From Berghia stephanieae (lineage: Eukaryota; Mollusca; Gastropoda; Nudibranchia; Aeolidiidae), in NCBI GenBank assembly GCA_034508935.3, contig CM067442.1:88010448-88074447 (forward strand): a stretch of 64,000 nt of DNA, read 5' to 3'. This document shows positions 25,127 through 36,403 of the stretch, one piece after another. The notes beneath the pieces are model-generated. The model ran no database searches. It was not told the origin of the DNA and saw nothing but the letters and a program-made list of their open reading frames with translations. Position 1 is the first letter of the stretch, and each line of letters opens with the position of its first letter. The translations under genes were made by a program, and so were the position numbers.

Positions 25127-26145
25127 TGGTGGGGATCCCAACCTCCCATAGTGGCCAGGGAGGTACTTGCTGTGTCTTCTATCCCCCCTCTATCTGTTTT
25201 CCAATTGATTTCTGTCTTTGTCTTGGAATGAGATTACATAGTTTTGACCTGACCCTGGCCGGAGTCCTTGACTGGGAGGGAAATAGTCGAATGTATAATT
25301 ATAGTTTTGGAAGATGATATTTTTTTCCTTGTAAATCATCTCTCTGTTATGTAGTTATTTATTTTTTAATTTAACATATGTTTTGTAAACATTTGAGTGT
25401 ATTCCTCTTAGTGGGGACCTGTGCTTGTGTCTGGGTGAGACTTTAAGGTGATCTCAAACTAAGTACACTGATAGTGTGCTATTTGAACCATTCTCGTTTG
25501 TCTTATTTTTTCTTCAAGTTCATAGCGGGCAGGGAGGTACATACTGTGTCTTCTATCCCTTATATCTTTTATCCAACATGCTTTCTGTCTTTGTCTCGGA
25601 ATGGGATTACTTGGTTTTGTCCTGGCACTGGCCGGAATCCTAGCTGGGAGGGAAACAGTCAAATGCAGTTATTGTTTTGGGAGATGATATTTTTTTCCTT
25701 GTAAATCATCTCTCTGTTATGTATTATTATTTTTATTTTGAATGTATAATGTAAGCATTTGAGTGTGTTCCTCTTTGTTGGATTTTATGCTTGTGTCTGG
25801 ATGAGACTTGTAGGTGATTTCAAACTAAGTACATTGGTGGTATGCTCTTGGAATCTACATCTGATCCCTATTTGTTCTCAATTCCCCTTTGTCTTACTTT
25901 TTCTTGGGTGCTTTAATTGTAATTCTGGAACTTTTTACTATCCCATTTTCTTCCTTTTTACTGGCGCTGATATAACCTAAATGTGTTGCAAGCGCCGTTA
26001 AACCCTTAAAAACAAACAAAAAACACCTTCAAGTTCTTTTAATTGTACATCTAGAATGTTTTTACTCTCCAATTTTCTTCCTTTTTACTGGCGCTGATAT
26101 GACCTAAATGTGTTTAAAGCGCCGTAAAACCCTTAAAAATAAAAA
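25127..26145 (+). mobile_element. R530 retroposon (outer copy), split by a nested copy
   Basis: The outer copy runs 25127-25521, then resumes at 26037-26145 after the nested copy. Its 3' end has GGCGCT and AGCGCC arms and an A-rich tail. Just upstream (25077-25120) another R530-like start (GGTGGGACCTTTAACCTCCC) shows an older copy at the same spot. Confidence 0.85.
25522..26026 (+). mobile_element. R530 retroposon nested in another R530
   Basis: 505 bp, missing about 27 bp at the 5' end and ending ACAAACAAAAAACAC. It is flanked by a perfect 10-bp duplication CTTCAAGTTC (25512-25521 and 26027-26036) taken from the host copy. It is closest in sequence to the first part of the chimeric copy at 9811. 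Confidence 0.92.
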
Positions 26146-26164
26146 AAGAAAGCCAAACAGAGAA

Positions 26165-26275
26165 GTCATTTGCTGTCCTCAATATCCCTATCCCTCAATG
26201 GTATATGTCCTGTCCAACTCGCTTTTTGTCTTTTTTGTTTTGGAATGTGGCCAATTGATTTTATCCAAGACTGTC
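26165..26275 (+). mobile_element. Old R530 remnant
   Basis: Contains diverged pieces of the R530 segment running from the TATCCC..ATATCTG..CCAACT part to GGAATG..TTGATTTT. It is heavily decayed and recognised only by order of motifs. Confidence 0.4.
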
Positions 26276-26536
26276 ACTACACTATCCATTTCTTCACACA
26301 GAAGTCAAGCATGATTATCATATCTAAAATCTTTGATCTTTTTATTATTTTTTTTTTTGGTATTTTTGTTACACACTGCAAAAATCTAGTAACAACTGGA
26401 CTCTAAAGACCATGAAAGGGCAATTTTAAAAGATGCAAATTAAATCATTTTTTGACAACACACATGCTTACATATATCACTTTTGATGATAGATCGCAGT
26501 CAGTGTCAAGGCAAATCAGTCACAGTCTAGATGTTG

Positions 26537-27062
26537 CTGGGTGGGGTTCCCGACCTCCCACAGTGGACAGGGAGGCACTTACTGTGTCTTCTATCCCTTA
26601 TAATATCTGTTTTCCAACTTGCTTTCTGTCTTTGTCTTAGACTGAGATTACTTGGTTTTGTCCTAGCCCTGGCGTACTTTGATGGTGTGCTCTTGGATCT
26701 ACATCTGTTTCCTATTTGAACAAATTCCTAATTGGCTAACCTTTACTTAGCTAGTAGTAGTAGTAGCGTATGGCTACACCTCCAAATTAATTTCGTCAAC
26801 CCAGCTTCGAAAGTCTTCCTCCGCCCTAAGGCGTAAGATGCCTAAGGACGGTTTCATAGTCACCTTCAAGTGTAGTAACTGGACATTGGACAATGATGTG
26901 GTCTCTGGGGCTGCCTGACATTTCCGGCAGGTATCACTGTTTCCAAGTTTCCATCTGCACATATTTGATGCAGTTCTGCCATATCCAGTTAAGAGGCGAT
27001 TTGAGGAAACCAAGTATTTAATTGTAATTCTAGAACTTTTTACTATCCCATTTTCTTCCTTT
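26537..27062 (+). mobile_element. R530 retroposon, internally deleted and interrupted by a LINE fragment
   Basis: 5' part at 26537-26735 starts CTGGGTGGGGTTCCCGACC. About 220 bp of the middle are missing (from CTGGCC straight to TACTTTGATGGTGTGCTC). The late part (AATTGTAATTCTAGAAC, CATTTTCTTCC) reappears at 27018-27062 after the minus-strand LINE fragment. Confidence 0.7.
26745..27015 (-). mobile_element. LINE C-terminal fragment with (CTA)n tail
   Basis: Minus-strand frame NRLLTGYGRTASNMCRW followed by a CxxC motif (DTCRKCQAAPETTS) is the zinc-knuckle-like C-terminus common in non-LTR retrotransposons. The later part seems frame-shifted. It ends with a (CTA)n tail at 26755-26766. It interrupts the R530 copy that starts at 26537. 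Confidence 0.65.
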
Positions 27063-27065
27063 TTA

Positions 27066-27404
27066 AGTGCTTAGTTTGAGATCTCCTAAATCTCATTCAG
27101 ACACAAGCACAGGTCGCCACTAAGAGAATACACTCAAATGTTTACAAATCATAAATAATATGTAAACAAAACATATTATAGTGCAAATCAAAGAGTTAAT
27201 GTACAAGGAAAAAATATCATCTCCCAAAACTAACTATACATATGACTGTTTCCCTCTCAGCCAGGGTATCGGGGCTAGGGTCAGGACAAAAACCAAGTAA
27301 TCTCATTCCAAGACAAAGACAATAAGCAAGAAAACAGATATAGGGGATAGAAGACACAGTAAGTACCTCCCTGCCCATTATGGGAGGTCAGGAACCCCAC
27401 TCAG
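27066..27404 (-). mobile_element. R530 retroposon, minus strand, lacking its 3' half
   Basis: Reverse-complement match from CTGAGTGGGGTTCC (27404 side) to GATCTCAAACTAAGCAC (27066). The late part and tail are absent. It abuts the 3' part of the plus-strand copy head-on, giving an inverted junction at 27062-27066. Confidence 0.8.
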
Positions 27405-27996
27405 TAAGTTAGGTATACAATTTATCTGGGAAGCAATTGCCCGAGAAAAAGTAAGACAAAAAGAATAAATATATTATTCAAGCAAGGATCAGAAGAGCAA
27501 TCTATCCATGTGTCATCCATTTCATATAAAACAGAACAAAATACTATTTCTAAACTTTTATTCGTAAGGCCTCACAACAAATATTTTTCAGGTAATATAA
27601 TAGTCACACCTAAGATTTTCCCCCAAGCACAAACATATACATGTACAACGCAAAAGCAACAATCCTTCTTTCAGCTGAATTTCTACACATACCCATATGT
27701 ACAATTTTATTAAAAAATATATGCCTACACAAAAATTATATTATCAAAACATTTATCACACTAAAGAACAATTTCTGCTCTGCTACCACTTAAAATAATA
27801 AACATTGCACTTTTTTAAAGTTGATATCAGGCTGCCTAAAAATGATGAACCATATTATAAGTATTGAATAAAAATGAATGAAAAAGCTTTTGATACAAAC
27901 AGCATGTAAGAAAGACGTTTTGAGTACTCATTCCTCCAACAATAAAAACAATATCAAAAGAGTTTGAATACATTTGCTGACTTCATTTATGTCAAT
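27405..27996. other. No gene seen, pre-insertion flank of the RTE element
   Basis: AT-rich sequence. It joins directly to 31276 once the RTE element and one copy of the duplication are removed. Confidence 0.5.
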
Positions 27997-28007
27997 GCTG
28001 TTTCTAT

Positions 28008-31000
28008 CATCATCATCATCATCATTGCCTTTTTCACCCTGGGTCAGGGTATAGGCCACAGACAAACAGTTTCCATCCTTCTCTATCCTGAGCCAACTTT
28101 TTTATCTCATTCCAGGTCTTACCACTTCTCTGTATATCAGCTTCTTTAATTCTTCTCCATGTTCCTCGTGGCCTTCCCCTTGATCTTCTGCCCTGAGGGT
28201 TCCAGTCCAATACTTTCTTTGTTATAGTTGAGTCATTCTTTCTAAGCGTGTGTCCAATCCACCTCCATCGTCTTCTTCCTATATCCTCTCCTACTGGTTT
28301 CTGCTGTGTTCTTTTCCATACTTCTTCATTTTTTATTCTATCCATCCATTTTATTCTGAGTAGCTTACGCATGCACCTGTTTACAAAAATCTGTACCCTC
28401 CTTATACATGCCTGTGATGCGTTCCAAGTTTCACATCCATACAGTAGGACAGACTTCACGTTTGAGTTGAAAAGTCTTAGCTTTAGTTGAAGGGAGATAT
28501 CTTTAGTTCTCCAAACTCTGTTCAAAGATGTGAATGCAGCCTGTGCCTTTCCTATTCGTGCTTTCACCTCTGCTTCCGTGCCTCCATCCTTGTCAATTAT
28601 ACTTCCGAGATAGCAGAAAGTGTCTATATCTTCGAGTTCCTGATCTTTTACTTTGATCTGCTCCCTTTGACGCGTACCTATCCTCAAGACCTTTGACTTT
28701 GCAGGGTGTATTCTTAGACCAATTGATTCCGAGAGGTTGTTTATAATTGTGGTTTTTGCTTGCATCTGGTCCTGGGTGTGGGACAAAAGAGCCAGATCAT
28801 CTGCAAAATCCAGATCATCCAACTGTGTCCAGGGGGTCCACTGTATCCCATTTCTTCTCCCTTTGGAGGTTTCCTTCATTAGCCAATCAATGGCAAGGAT
28901 GAACAGGAATGGAGAGAGCAAGCATCCCTGCTTTACACCAGTCTTAATTTCAAAGCTGTCAGTCAGCTGATCTTCATGTACAACCCTGCAACTTGATCCT
29001 TCATACATTTCCTTAATGAGGTTTACTATCTTTTCAGGGAGTCCATAATGTGCCAGAATTTTCCACAATGTTGCTCTGTCAATACTGTCGAAAGCCTTCT
29101 CGTAATCCAGAAAGTTGACAATAAGAGGAGAGTTCCATTCTATAGACTGTTCCACTATGACTCGCAGAGAGGCAATCTGGTCGGTGGTTGAACGGTTTTT
29201 CCGAAAACCTGCCTGTTCGTCCCGCAGTTTAGCATCTGTTGCATTCTTAATTCTCTCTAAAATAATACGGTTGAAAACCTTTCCTGGGATAGAAAGAAGA
29301 GTGATGCCTCGATAATTATTACAATTACTGAGGTCCCCTTTCTTTGGAAGCTTGATAAGATGTCCTTCCTTCCAATCCTTTGGGAATATCCCGTCATTCC
29401 ATATTCTCTCAAATAGTGGGTGCAGGGCCTCAGCATTTCTTTCCGCATCAACTTTTAGAGCCTCCGGTGGAATCTGGTCTGGTCCAGCAACTTTCCCCCT
29501 TTTCATCTTGTTAATGGCACCCACAATCTCTGCTATCGATGGTGGATCACAGCTAATTGGTAGCTCATTCCTTGCAGGCAAAATTTCTGGCTGGTTGTCT
29601 GGTGGTGGTCTGTTCAGAAGGCAGTTGAAATGTTCCCTCCATCGTTCAGATTGAGCCTCTTTTCCAAAAATAGTTTTCCCATCTTTGTCTTTGACTGGTA
29701 CCTCTGGTTTCCCATATTTTCCAGCAAGTGTCTTGGTAGTTTGATAAAGGATCCTCATGTGTCCTCCAGTCGCTGCTGCTTCTGCTTTCTCTGCAAGTCT
29801 GTTCATGAATGCTTCCTTGTCTTTCTTCACAGATCTTTTGACTTCCTTAGCTATGGCTCGATACTGCTCTTGTGCATCCAGTCTTGAAGCCCTTGTTCGG
29901 CTTGCATTCACTTGTTCCTTCCTTGTTCTCCTCTTTTCAATAAGGTCCAAGGTGGTTGGACTTATCCATTCTTTATGTTCCGATTTCTTTACCCCCAATA
30001 CCTCGTGGCAAGTTGTTATGTAAACTTCCTTGATCTTTGCCCAATGTGACTCTACATCTATGTCCTCCTCGAGCTCAGTAAGAGGTTGGAATCTATTACT
30101 CAATTGTAGTTTGAATTCCTCATTCTTTTCCCCATCAAGTGCATTCACCTCGAATTTTCTTCTTGTATGTGATCTGGCCCCGTGTTTTCTGAGTCGGAGC
30201 TTAAGCTTTGCCAATAGCAGGTGGTGGTCTGATCCAACATCTGCCCCTCTCCGTACTGTCACATCTTCCAATGAACGTCTGAATCTACGAGAGATACAAA
30301 AATGATCAATCTGATTCTCTGTCACACCATCTGGTGAGACCCAAGTTGCTTTGTGGATCCTCTTATGGGGGAACACTGATCCTCCAATCACCAAACTGTT
30401 GAATGCACAGAAATTTGCAAATCTCTCACCATTATCATTCATTTCTCCCATGCCATGACGTCCCATGATACCTTCATAGCCTACGTTATCCTGTCCCACT
30501 TTTGCATTAGCATCTCCCATCAATATGTTGATGTCTTTCCTTGGCAACTTGTCAATGACTTGTTGTAGCAGACCATAAAATGTATCTTTGTCCTCATCTG
30601 TTGCATCATTTGTTGGGGCATAGATCTGTACAATGTTCATGCTGATCTTCTTACTCCGTGTTGTAAAGGACGCCATGATGATCCTTTCTCCGCATTGTTC
30701 CCATCCTCTCAGTGACTTCTGGGCAAACTTGCTTAGAATTATTCCTACTCCCTGTGTATGAATCCCGTCCCCTCTCCCTGAATATAAAATCTTCTCCCCA
30801 GACTTGAGGTGTTTCTGTCCGGATTGTATCCAGTGGGTTTCGCTTACTCCAAGTATATGCAGCCTGTATCTTCTCATCTCAGTCACAACTTGAGAGCTTT
30901 TTCCTGCTTCATACATGGTGCGAACGTTCCACGACGCAATTCGAAGCTGCTTGTTTGGCGAAGACGTCATCGGGTCAGCAGAGTCCTTTCGGCTTTGTCT

Positions 31001-31264
31001 GTTGTCCTTCATAAATTCTGTAATTCCAGAAACTCTTCGGTCGCCCAAGCTAAAAAAAGGATTTGGTTTGTCTGTCTGTGTTTCTGTAACGGTTTGAGTT
31101 TAACGGAAAGGGGTGTTAACCCTTTGCCAACCCCCAACCTGGAGGACCAGGTGACTCAAAGATGGGGGAATCACACACCATTAGTCGCCTTTTACGACAC
31201 GCTGGCTTGGCGTTGGGCTATTCTTGACCCTCTCAGTTGAGGGACCCCGGACACCACACGGGGA
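28008..31264 (-). mobile_element. Full-length RTE-clade LINE with intact ORF and target duplication
   Basis: A 3257-bp minus-strand element flanked by a perfect 11-bp duplication GCTGTTTCTAT (27997-28007 and 31265-31275). The 5' end reads CCCCGTGTGGTGTCCGGGG, with a short leader of about 250 nt. The single ORF runs almost to the 3' end, and the 3' UTR is only a few bases followed by a (GAT)n tail (28008-28025), the usual RTE arrangement. The intact ORF and clean duplication indicate a recent insertion. It lies between convergent WDR26 and CNIH4. Confidence 0.93.
28034..31012 (-). CDS. RTE LINE endonuclease-reverse transcriptase ORF
   Basis: 992 residues from the first ATG (31012); the frame stays open upstream to about 31080 without another ATG. 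The N-terminal third is an APE-type endonuclease: SWNVRTM, SETHW, GDANAKVG, NQIDHF and GSDHHLLL supply the usual Asn, Glu, Asp and His. The middle is the reverse transcriptase: KLPKKGDLSNCNNYRGI, EQAGFRKNRSTTDQI, NFLDYEKAFDS, TGVKQGCLLSP and the catalytic box FADDLAL. The C-terminal domain has RRRWRWIGHTLRK and GRRSRGRPRGTWRR, common in RTE-like elements. No stop or frameshift interrupts it. The protein would nick target DNA and copy its own RNA in place. The true start is uncertain. Confidence 0.93.
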   Translation of the reverse strand: MKDNRQSRKDSADPMTSSPNKQLRIASWNVRTMYEAGKSSQVVTEMRRYRLHILGVSETHWIQSGQKHLKSGEKILYSGRGDGIHTQGVGIILSKFAQKSLRGWEQCGERIIMASFTTRSKKISMNIVQIYAPTNDATDEDKDTFYGLLQQVIDKLPRKDINILMGDANAKVGQDNVGYEGIMGRHGMGEMNDNGERFANFCAFNSLVIGGSVFPHKRIHKATWVSPDGVTENQIDHFCISRRFRRSLEDVTVRRGADVGSDHHLLLAKLKLRLRKHGARSHTRRKFEVNALDGEKNEEFKLQLSNRFQPLTELEEDIDVESHWAKIKEVYITTCHEVLGVKKSEHKEWISPTTLDLIEKRRTRKEQVNASRTRASRLDAQEQYRAIAKEVKRSVKKDKEAFMNRLAEKAEAAATGGHMRILYQTTKTLAGKYGKPEVPVKDKDGKTIFGKEAQSERWREHFNCLLNRPPPDNQPEILPARNELPISCDPPSIAEIVGAINKMKRGKVAGPDQIPPEALKVDAERNAEALHPLFERIWNDGIFPKDWKEGHLIKLPKKGDLSNCNNYRGITLLSIPGKVFNRIILERIKNATDAKLRDEQAGFRKNRSTTDQIASLRVIVEQSIEWNSPLIVNFLDYEKAFDSIDRATLWKILAHYGLPEKIVNLIKEMYEGSSCRVVHEDQLTDSFEIKTGVKQGCLLSPFLFILAIDWLMKETSKGRRNGIQWTPWTQLDDLDFADDLALLSHTQDQMQAKTTIINNLSESIGLRIHPAKSKVLRIGTRQREQIKVKDQELEDIDTFCYLGSIIDKDGGTEAEVKARIGKAQAAFTSLNRVWRTKDISLQLKLRLFNSNVKSVLLYGCETWNASQACIRRVQIFVNRCMRKLLRIKWMDRIKNEEVWKRTQQKPVGEDIGRRRWRWIGHTLRKNDSTITKKVLDWNPQGRRSRGRPRGTWRRIKEADIQRSGKTWNEIKKLAQDREGWKLFVCGLYPDPG

Positions 31265-31521
31265 GCTGTTTCTATGTTGGATGAAAAAAAAAGTTTTCTC
31301 CTGAGATACTTTATTTAACTTTATTTAGTTTTATTTAACTCATAAATTGCACATTTTCTTGTAAGTCGCCCCCCCCCCCCCACCCCATCAACAAAATACT
31401 TCATTATACCATTGATCTTGGTTGGAGTGTTACATTTTTTTTAAAGCCAACTTATTTAAAAAGAATATTTTGCTGATTTTACTCCACTTTTTTTTATCAT
31501 AAAGAAGTTCGTTCGTTTGGT

Positions 31522-32034
31522 TGTTTTTAAGGGTTTTACGGCGCTTACGACACATTTAGGTCATTTCAGCACCAGTAAAAAGGAAGAAAATGGAATAGTT
31601 AAACGATTATAGATTTACATTTAACGCAGCCAAGAAAAAGTATGACAAAGGGGAATGGTATAAATAGGGAACAGATTGCACATTCCAATAGCATACCGTC
31701 ATTGTACTTAGTTTGAGATCACCTTAAAGCCTCATCCAGACATAAGCACAGGATCCCAATAAGAGGAACACACTCAAATGTGTACATTATACATTCAAAA
31801 CAACATATATAACAATACATGAGAGAGAGGTGATTTAAAAAGAAAAAAATATCATCTCCAAAAACTATAACTAGACATTTGACTGTTTCCCTCACAGTCA
31901 AGGACTCCGGCCAAGGCTAGGACAAAACCAAGTAATCCCATTCTAGACAAAGATAGAAAGCAACTCAGAAAACAAATATAAGGGGATAGAAGACACAGGG
32001 TGACCTCCTGCCCACCATGGGAGGTCATAGACTC
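31522..32034 (-). mobile_element. R530 retroposon, minus strand
   Basis: Minus-strand copy nearly full length, with tail TTTTTAAGGGTTTTACGGCG (as seen on plus) at 31522 and the 5' end in CCATGGGAGGTCATAGACTC. Its 3' hairpin arms (GGTGCT/AGCGCC) pair with one G-U. It lies just beyond the 5' end of the RTE element. Confidence 0.85.
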
Positions 32035-32504
32035 ATTTGTTGTTAAAAACCATGAAAACTTATTAATGTTTTTAGGAGTTAAGTGGCACATGATCATATC
32101 AACATTGAGAAAATAATAAGAGGTGGGTTTGTTCTAACAAATTACAAAACAGAAGAAGATCCAAGGAGAACTGTATATGTGTGTCTTGTCTATAACTCCC
32201 CAAAAAAAGTCCCAACCAAATTCACCCATAGGATTTCCTTCAAAAGGGATCTGTATATCCAAACAATAGCTCTCAAAATATAATTCACAAGGGAGAGAAA
32301 AACAAATCCTCCAGATAATTACTGTCTCTCTCTATCAAAGAATTGTTAACCAAGGGTTAGCCAAAACCAAACAACTGTTCTCCTCAGTCTAGGGGAAAGG
32401 AAGAAACTGTGCGAAAAGGGACACAATAGAAAGCTCAATTTTTTATTTGTTTGGGTTTTTTTGGGTTTTTTTTTGTTGTAATTTTTGTGTGTGTATGCGT
32501 GTGC

Positions 32505-32831
32505 GCTTGCAAAACACTCAGGTTACTTCAGCACACACCAGAAAAAAAGGCCATGACGGATTAGCCATAGGATTATATATTAGAGTTAAGATGCACTTTA
32601 AAGCAACCACAAAAAAAAAAAAAAAAAACAAATAAGAAAAGTAGAAATAGAGACCAGGAGCAGAATTGAGGACAATCTATCCATGCGTCTAACCTCAGAC
32701 CACCTTAAAGTAGCACCCAGCCCAATACCCCCCTACCCCCCTTGCAAAAACGACTCAGTCAAATACTTACCAAATATATATGTAATATTGAAATAATTTA
32801 TCTAACAAAACGATACACACACACACACACA

Positions 32832-32887
<56 letters not shown>

Positions 32888-33055
32888 TGGTTAAAAAAAA
32901 ACACAATATCTCTTTTGAATAAAAATAAATCCATCCATTTCCCTCTCTGCAAAAGACTAGACAGGGCCCAGGTGAAACCAAATATTCTCAATCCAGAAAA
33001 AGGACACAAAACCACATGGAAAGGACAAGGTCGCCAAAGGAGATAGCATGGGTGT
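32505..33055 (-). mobile_element. Old R530 copy carrying expanded (CT)n/(TG)n
   Basis: A decayed minus-strand copy. From its 3' side it keeps GTAACCTGAGTG-TTTTGCAAGCGC, and from its 5' side GGGAAATGGATGG and TTTGGTTTCACCTGGGCC. Where other copies read CATCTCTCTGTTATGTA, this one has a long CT array followed by a TG array (plus strand 32814-32887). Confidence 0.55.
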
Positions 33056-33063
33056 GGACAGAT

Positions 33064-33580
33064 CAAGGGTTTTACAGCGCTTGCGACACATTTAGGTCAT
33101 TTGAGCGGCAGTAAAAAGGAAGAAAATGGGATAGTCAAAAAACTTATAGATTCACAATTGAAATCACACAAGAAAAAGTAAACAAAGGGGAATGGTTTAA
33201 ATAGGGAACAGATGTAGATTCAAGAGCACACTATCAGTGTATTTAGTCTAGAGATCTTTAAAAGTCTCATCCTGACACAAGCACATGTCTGCACTGAGAG
33301 GATTACACTCAAATGTTTACAAATCATTTATATAAAAATAAAAGTAATACAGTACAGTGCATAACAGAGAAATGATTTACAAGACAAAAAAATATTATCT
33401 CCAAAACTAACACTACACATTTGACTGTTTCCCTCTCAGCCAAGGGCTTCAGCAAGGGAAAGGATAAAACCAAGTAAACTCATTAAGATAAAAAGCAATT
33501 GGAAAACAGATATAGGGGTATAGAAGACACAATAAGCGATCTCCCTGCCGCCCGTTTTGGGAGGAAGGAAACCCCCCTTT
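33064..33580 (-). mobile_element. R530 retroposon, minus strand, with target duplication
   Basis: 517 bp on the minus strand from about 33580 down to the A-rich end at 33064. Flanked by an 8-bp duplication GGACAGAT (33056-33063 and 33581-33588). Confidence 0.85.
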
Positions 33581-33588
33581 GGACAGAT

Positions 33589-36397
33589 TGTAGAACCAAC
33601 CGGTCCATGAGGTCAACTTCCCCCAGCCCCCTGGGGAATTCCATTCAATGAATATATTTATGAGACTAATTACAAAATCTTTATATTGTGAAATTTACAT
33701 AAAAATACAGAATAAAAGATGATTAAAGAAAAATCATTTCACATTAATGTAAGTTAAAGTAGATTCTCCTTTTTTATGAAAAAGTACAAATATAATTTGT
33801 CAATATAAATTAAGCTCTTTTAATAGCTTTATACAAAAACATACAGGTAAAAAAATATTTGAAAATCTCAGTATTTAGAAGCTCTTATGCACTTATGCCA
33901 TGCTATCAATAATAAACAGGACGAATTTTTTTCTTGATATGTAAAACAAAATTTTGATTATGACTGCAACACAAATTGAGAGAGAAAAAAATGTATAATC
34001 TACACTCCAGAACGGTTTCCTCAAACTCCTCGGGACATTCAAAAATGTTTGAGGTACAATGTACATTGCCATGAGGTTTGATGGGGAAAGGGGTCAGTGG
34101 TATGGTCTTTGCTTTGTATCTGAAAGATACAGAGTTTGAATATCCACCGTGTAATGTGGCCGTCAACAAGCAATCTCTCCCTAGCTCACTTACAGTCCTG
34201 TGCTGCGGAGGATACCTGGGTTATTCCAGACTTCCATTTGAATAAACCCTAAGACAAATTTCCGCATAAGTGAATAAGGGGAACTTTATTACCGCCATAG
34301 CCAACCATAAGCACATCATGGCACTTGGCATTGTAATTGGAACTAATGCGAAGTGATAAGAATAAGCAGAGGTATCTTTTATGCGAAAATCGATGGAGTG
34401 TGTGAGTAGGTAATCCAACTAAAATTTCATTATACAAATAGCAAAAATTAAATTACAAAGCTTTTTTCACGAATAATTTTAAATTCAAGAGAAAGAGAGA
34501 CTGTTCAAAAAGACCTAATTTTTGGTGATTTGTGAAGAATCATTCACCTTTTAACAGCAGCAGTTTGGGATACCTAGTTTGAGTGGCTGTGTGCGTCTCC
34601 GGTGTATTATACTGCACCCACACAAACAGGTGGTGTAGATAGATACACACGGTACACACATTAGTAACTGTCAATATCACAGTAAGTCATCAATGGTCAA
34701 AATCAAAAGGCAAATTTTAAAAACAACAACTTTAATTAATAATTTTTTTATGTTGGCTGGGTCAAATTAAGTTCGAGGAAACTGTGTTCTAGGTAAAAAT
34801 TTGTTTGTGGAAGGAATGGAATGATAACAGAATGAGGAAAAAAATTTGGGGCATTCGAATGAGGTCGAGGAAACCATGGTCAAGGAAACTGTGCTGGAGT
34901 GTATAGTATGAATTGTAAATAACAAAATCAACTACTGAGGGGGAAAATCAAACAAAAAACATGTAATCAAACTTAAAATAAAGCATTACAGAAAAAAGGA
35001 TTTGATTATTTGATCAGTTAAATGTATTATCTCTGGAATTCTATAAAGGTACAAAATTATACCAAAAAGAACAACAAAAAACAATGATTGAAAAACATTG
35101 CTGTTTCAAGAGAAAAGAACAGCTGTTTTTGATGAAAATACTGATACTGTTGTTTTAATTAATCACATCATTCATATACAATCAGTTGAGTTTTAAAAGC
35201 GTTAATAACAGATTCACAAATAGCTTGAGCATTTGACATTTTTTTAATACAAAAAATGAATTAATATCTGACAGAGTATAATCATTGAGCATGAGGATAC
35301 AGTATAACGATTTTTTTTATTTAATAATAATCTTTTTTTTTTTTAATTTAAAAACAAAAAATCCGACAAAAGGGTAGAAGATTGGATAGATTATGGATTT
35401 AGAGTTTATACCCAGAACAACGGAGACTATTCCAAACAGAGGAAAGAAGGAGATGCTAAAGCAATCTATCCATTTTGTTACATAATAGTGTTGATATATT
35501 TTCTTCATGTTTACAAATAGTAGTCAAAATAACAATTGCATCTAATATTCGCATTTTAGTATTATGGCTTATAAAATGTTAAATCTTTTACATAAAAATC
35601 TAAAATGTGAGTATGAAACAGTGGCAGAAAAAGCAGGAAAGAAAAATACAAGAAAAAAAAACATCCCAAAAATTCAACCTGCCTCAACAGGATGATTTTT
35701 TGGTGATGTTGTTTTTTTTTCTTGTATTTTTCTTACTTGCATTGTTTGGCACACACTTTTTGAGATCTTTATCTTACACCAGTCCTGCTCCTTCATATTT
35801 CACTTTGATAAATCTTTATGGCCTTGCTCAACTGGTAGCAGATTCAGAGATGGGTCAATGAATACTGTGTCATTAATATTTTTGTAAAATCTCATAGCAC
35901 CTTTCTTTGTAAATAGAAAACAAACACAGAAGGATTTCAGATAAATTTGTTACTTAATTTTAGTCTGTACTATTGATTAATAACAATACAATGGTATAGA
36001 TATTTATGAGAATCAAAGTCAAAGTTAAACTCACCAATGACGAGAGAAAAAGATTTCAATCACAACTCACTTTTCGTGCCAATATTTAATTTATGATCCA
36101 TCTTCTTTGATAATCAAACAGTTCCAAGAAACTTTTTTTAATTCTTATGATATCAAACTAAAGGCCTTCTTCATCAAACTTTCAAGAGCAATCAGATTGA
36201 GTGATAAAGAAATGGCACCTTCAGTCACAGAGACTCAGCAGATCAACTACCCTAGCCCACCAGATTCACCAGAATTAGTCTTTCCAAACCTCCCCCATCC
36301 CTCATTTTGATCTTTAGAAAAAAACTTTTAAAAAACACCTACATTTCAAGGAATGAAAAAGAAAAGAAAAAATGAAAACCTTTCCATTGAAGGATTA
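33589..36397. other. A-rich region downstream of CNIH4
   Basis: No exon recognised. The plus strand is A-rich, so in the CNIH4 sense direction it is T-rich, mirroring the region after WDR26. It contains the possible SINE at 34085-34215. Confidence 0.45.
34085..34215 (+). mobile_element. Possible second tRNA-derived SINE
   Basis: A tRNA-like segment: GGTATGGTCTTTGCTTTG followed 25 nt on by a degenerate B box (AGAGTTTGAATATCCACC). A non-tRNA body follows, without a clear tail. It differs from the other SINE. Confidence 0.4.
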
Positions 36398-36403
36398 TTT
36401 ATT
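36398..36403 (-). terminator. CNIH4: Candidate CNIH4 poly(A) signal
   Basis: On the minus strand this reads AATAAA, 309 nt downstream of the CNIH4 stop. It is the first canonical signal I noticed past the stop. No transcript evidence is available. Confidence 0.4.

Noticed and set aside
29630-30305. Plus-strand open frames over the RTE element
   Set aside because: They are antisense shadows of the minus-strand endonuclease-RT ORF.
36107-36310. 67-codon frame downstream of CNIH4
   Set aside because: No similarity, no splice context, and it lies on the strand opposite to CNIH4 in A-rich downstream sequence.
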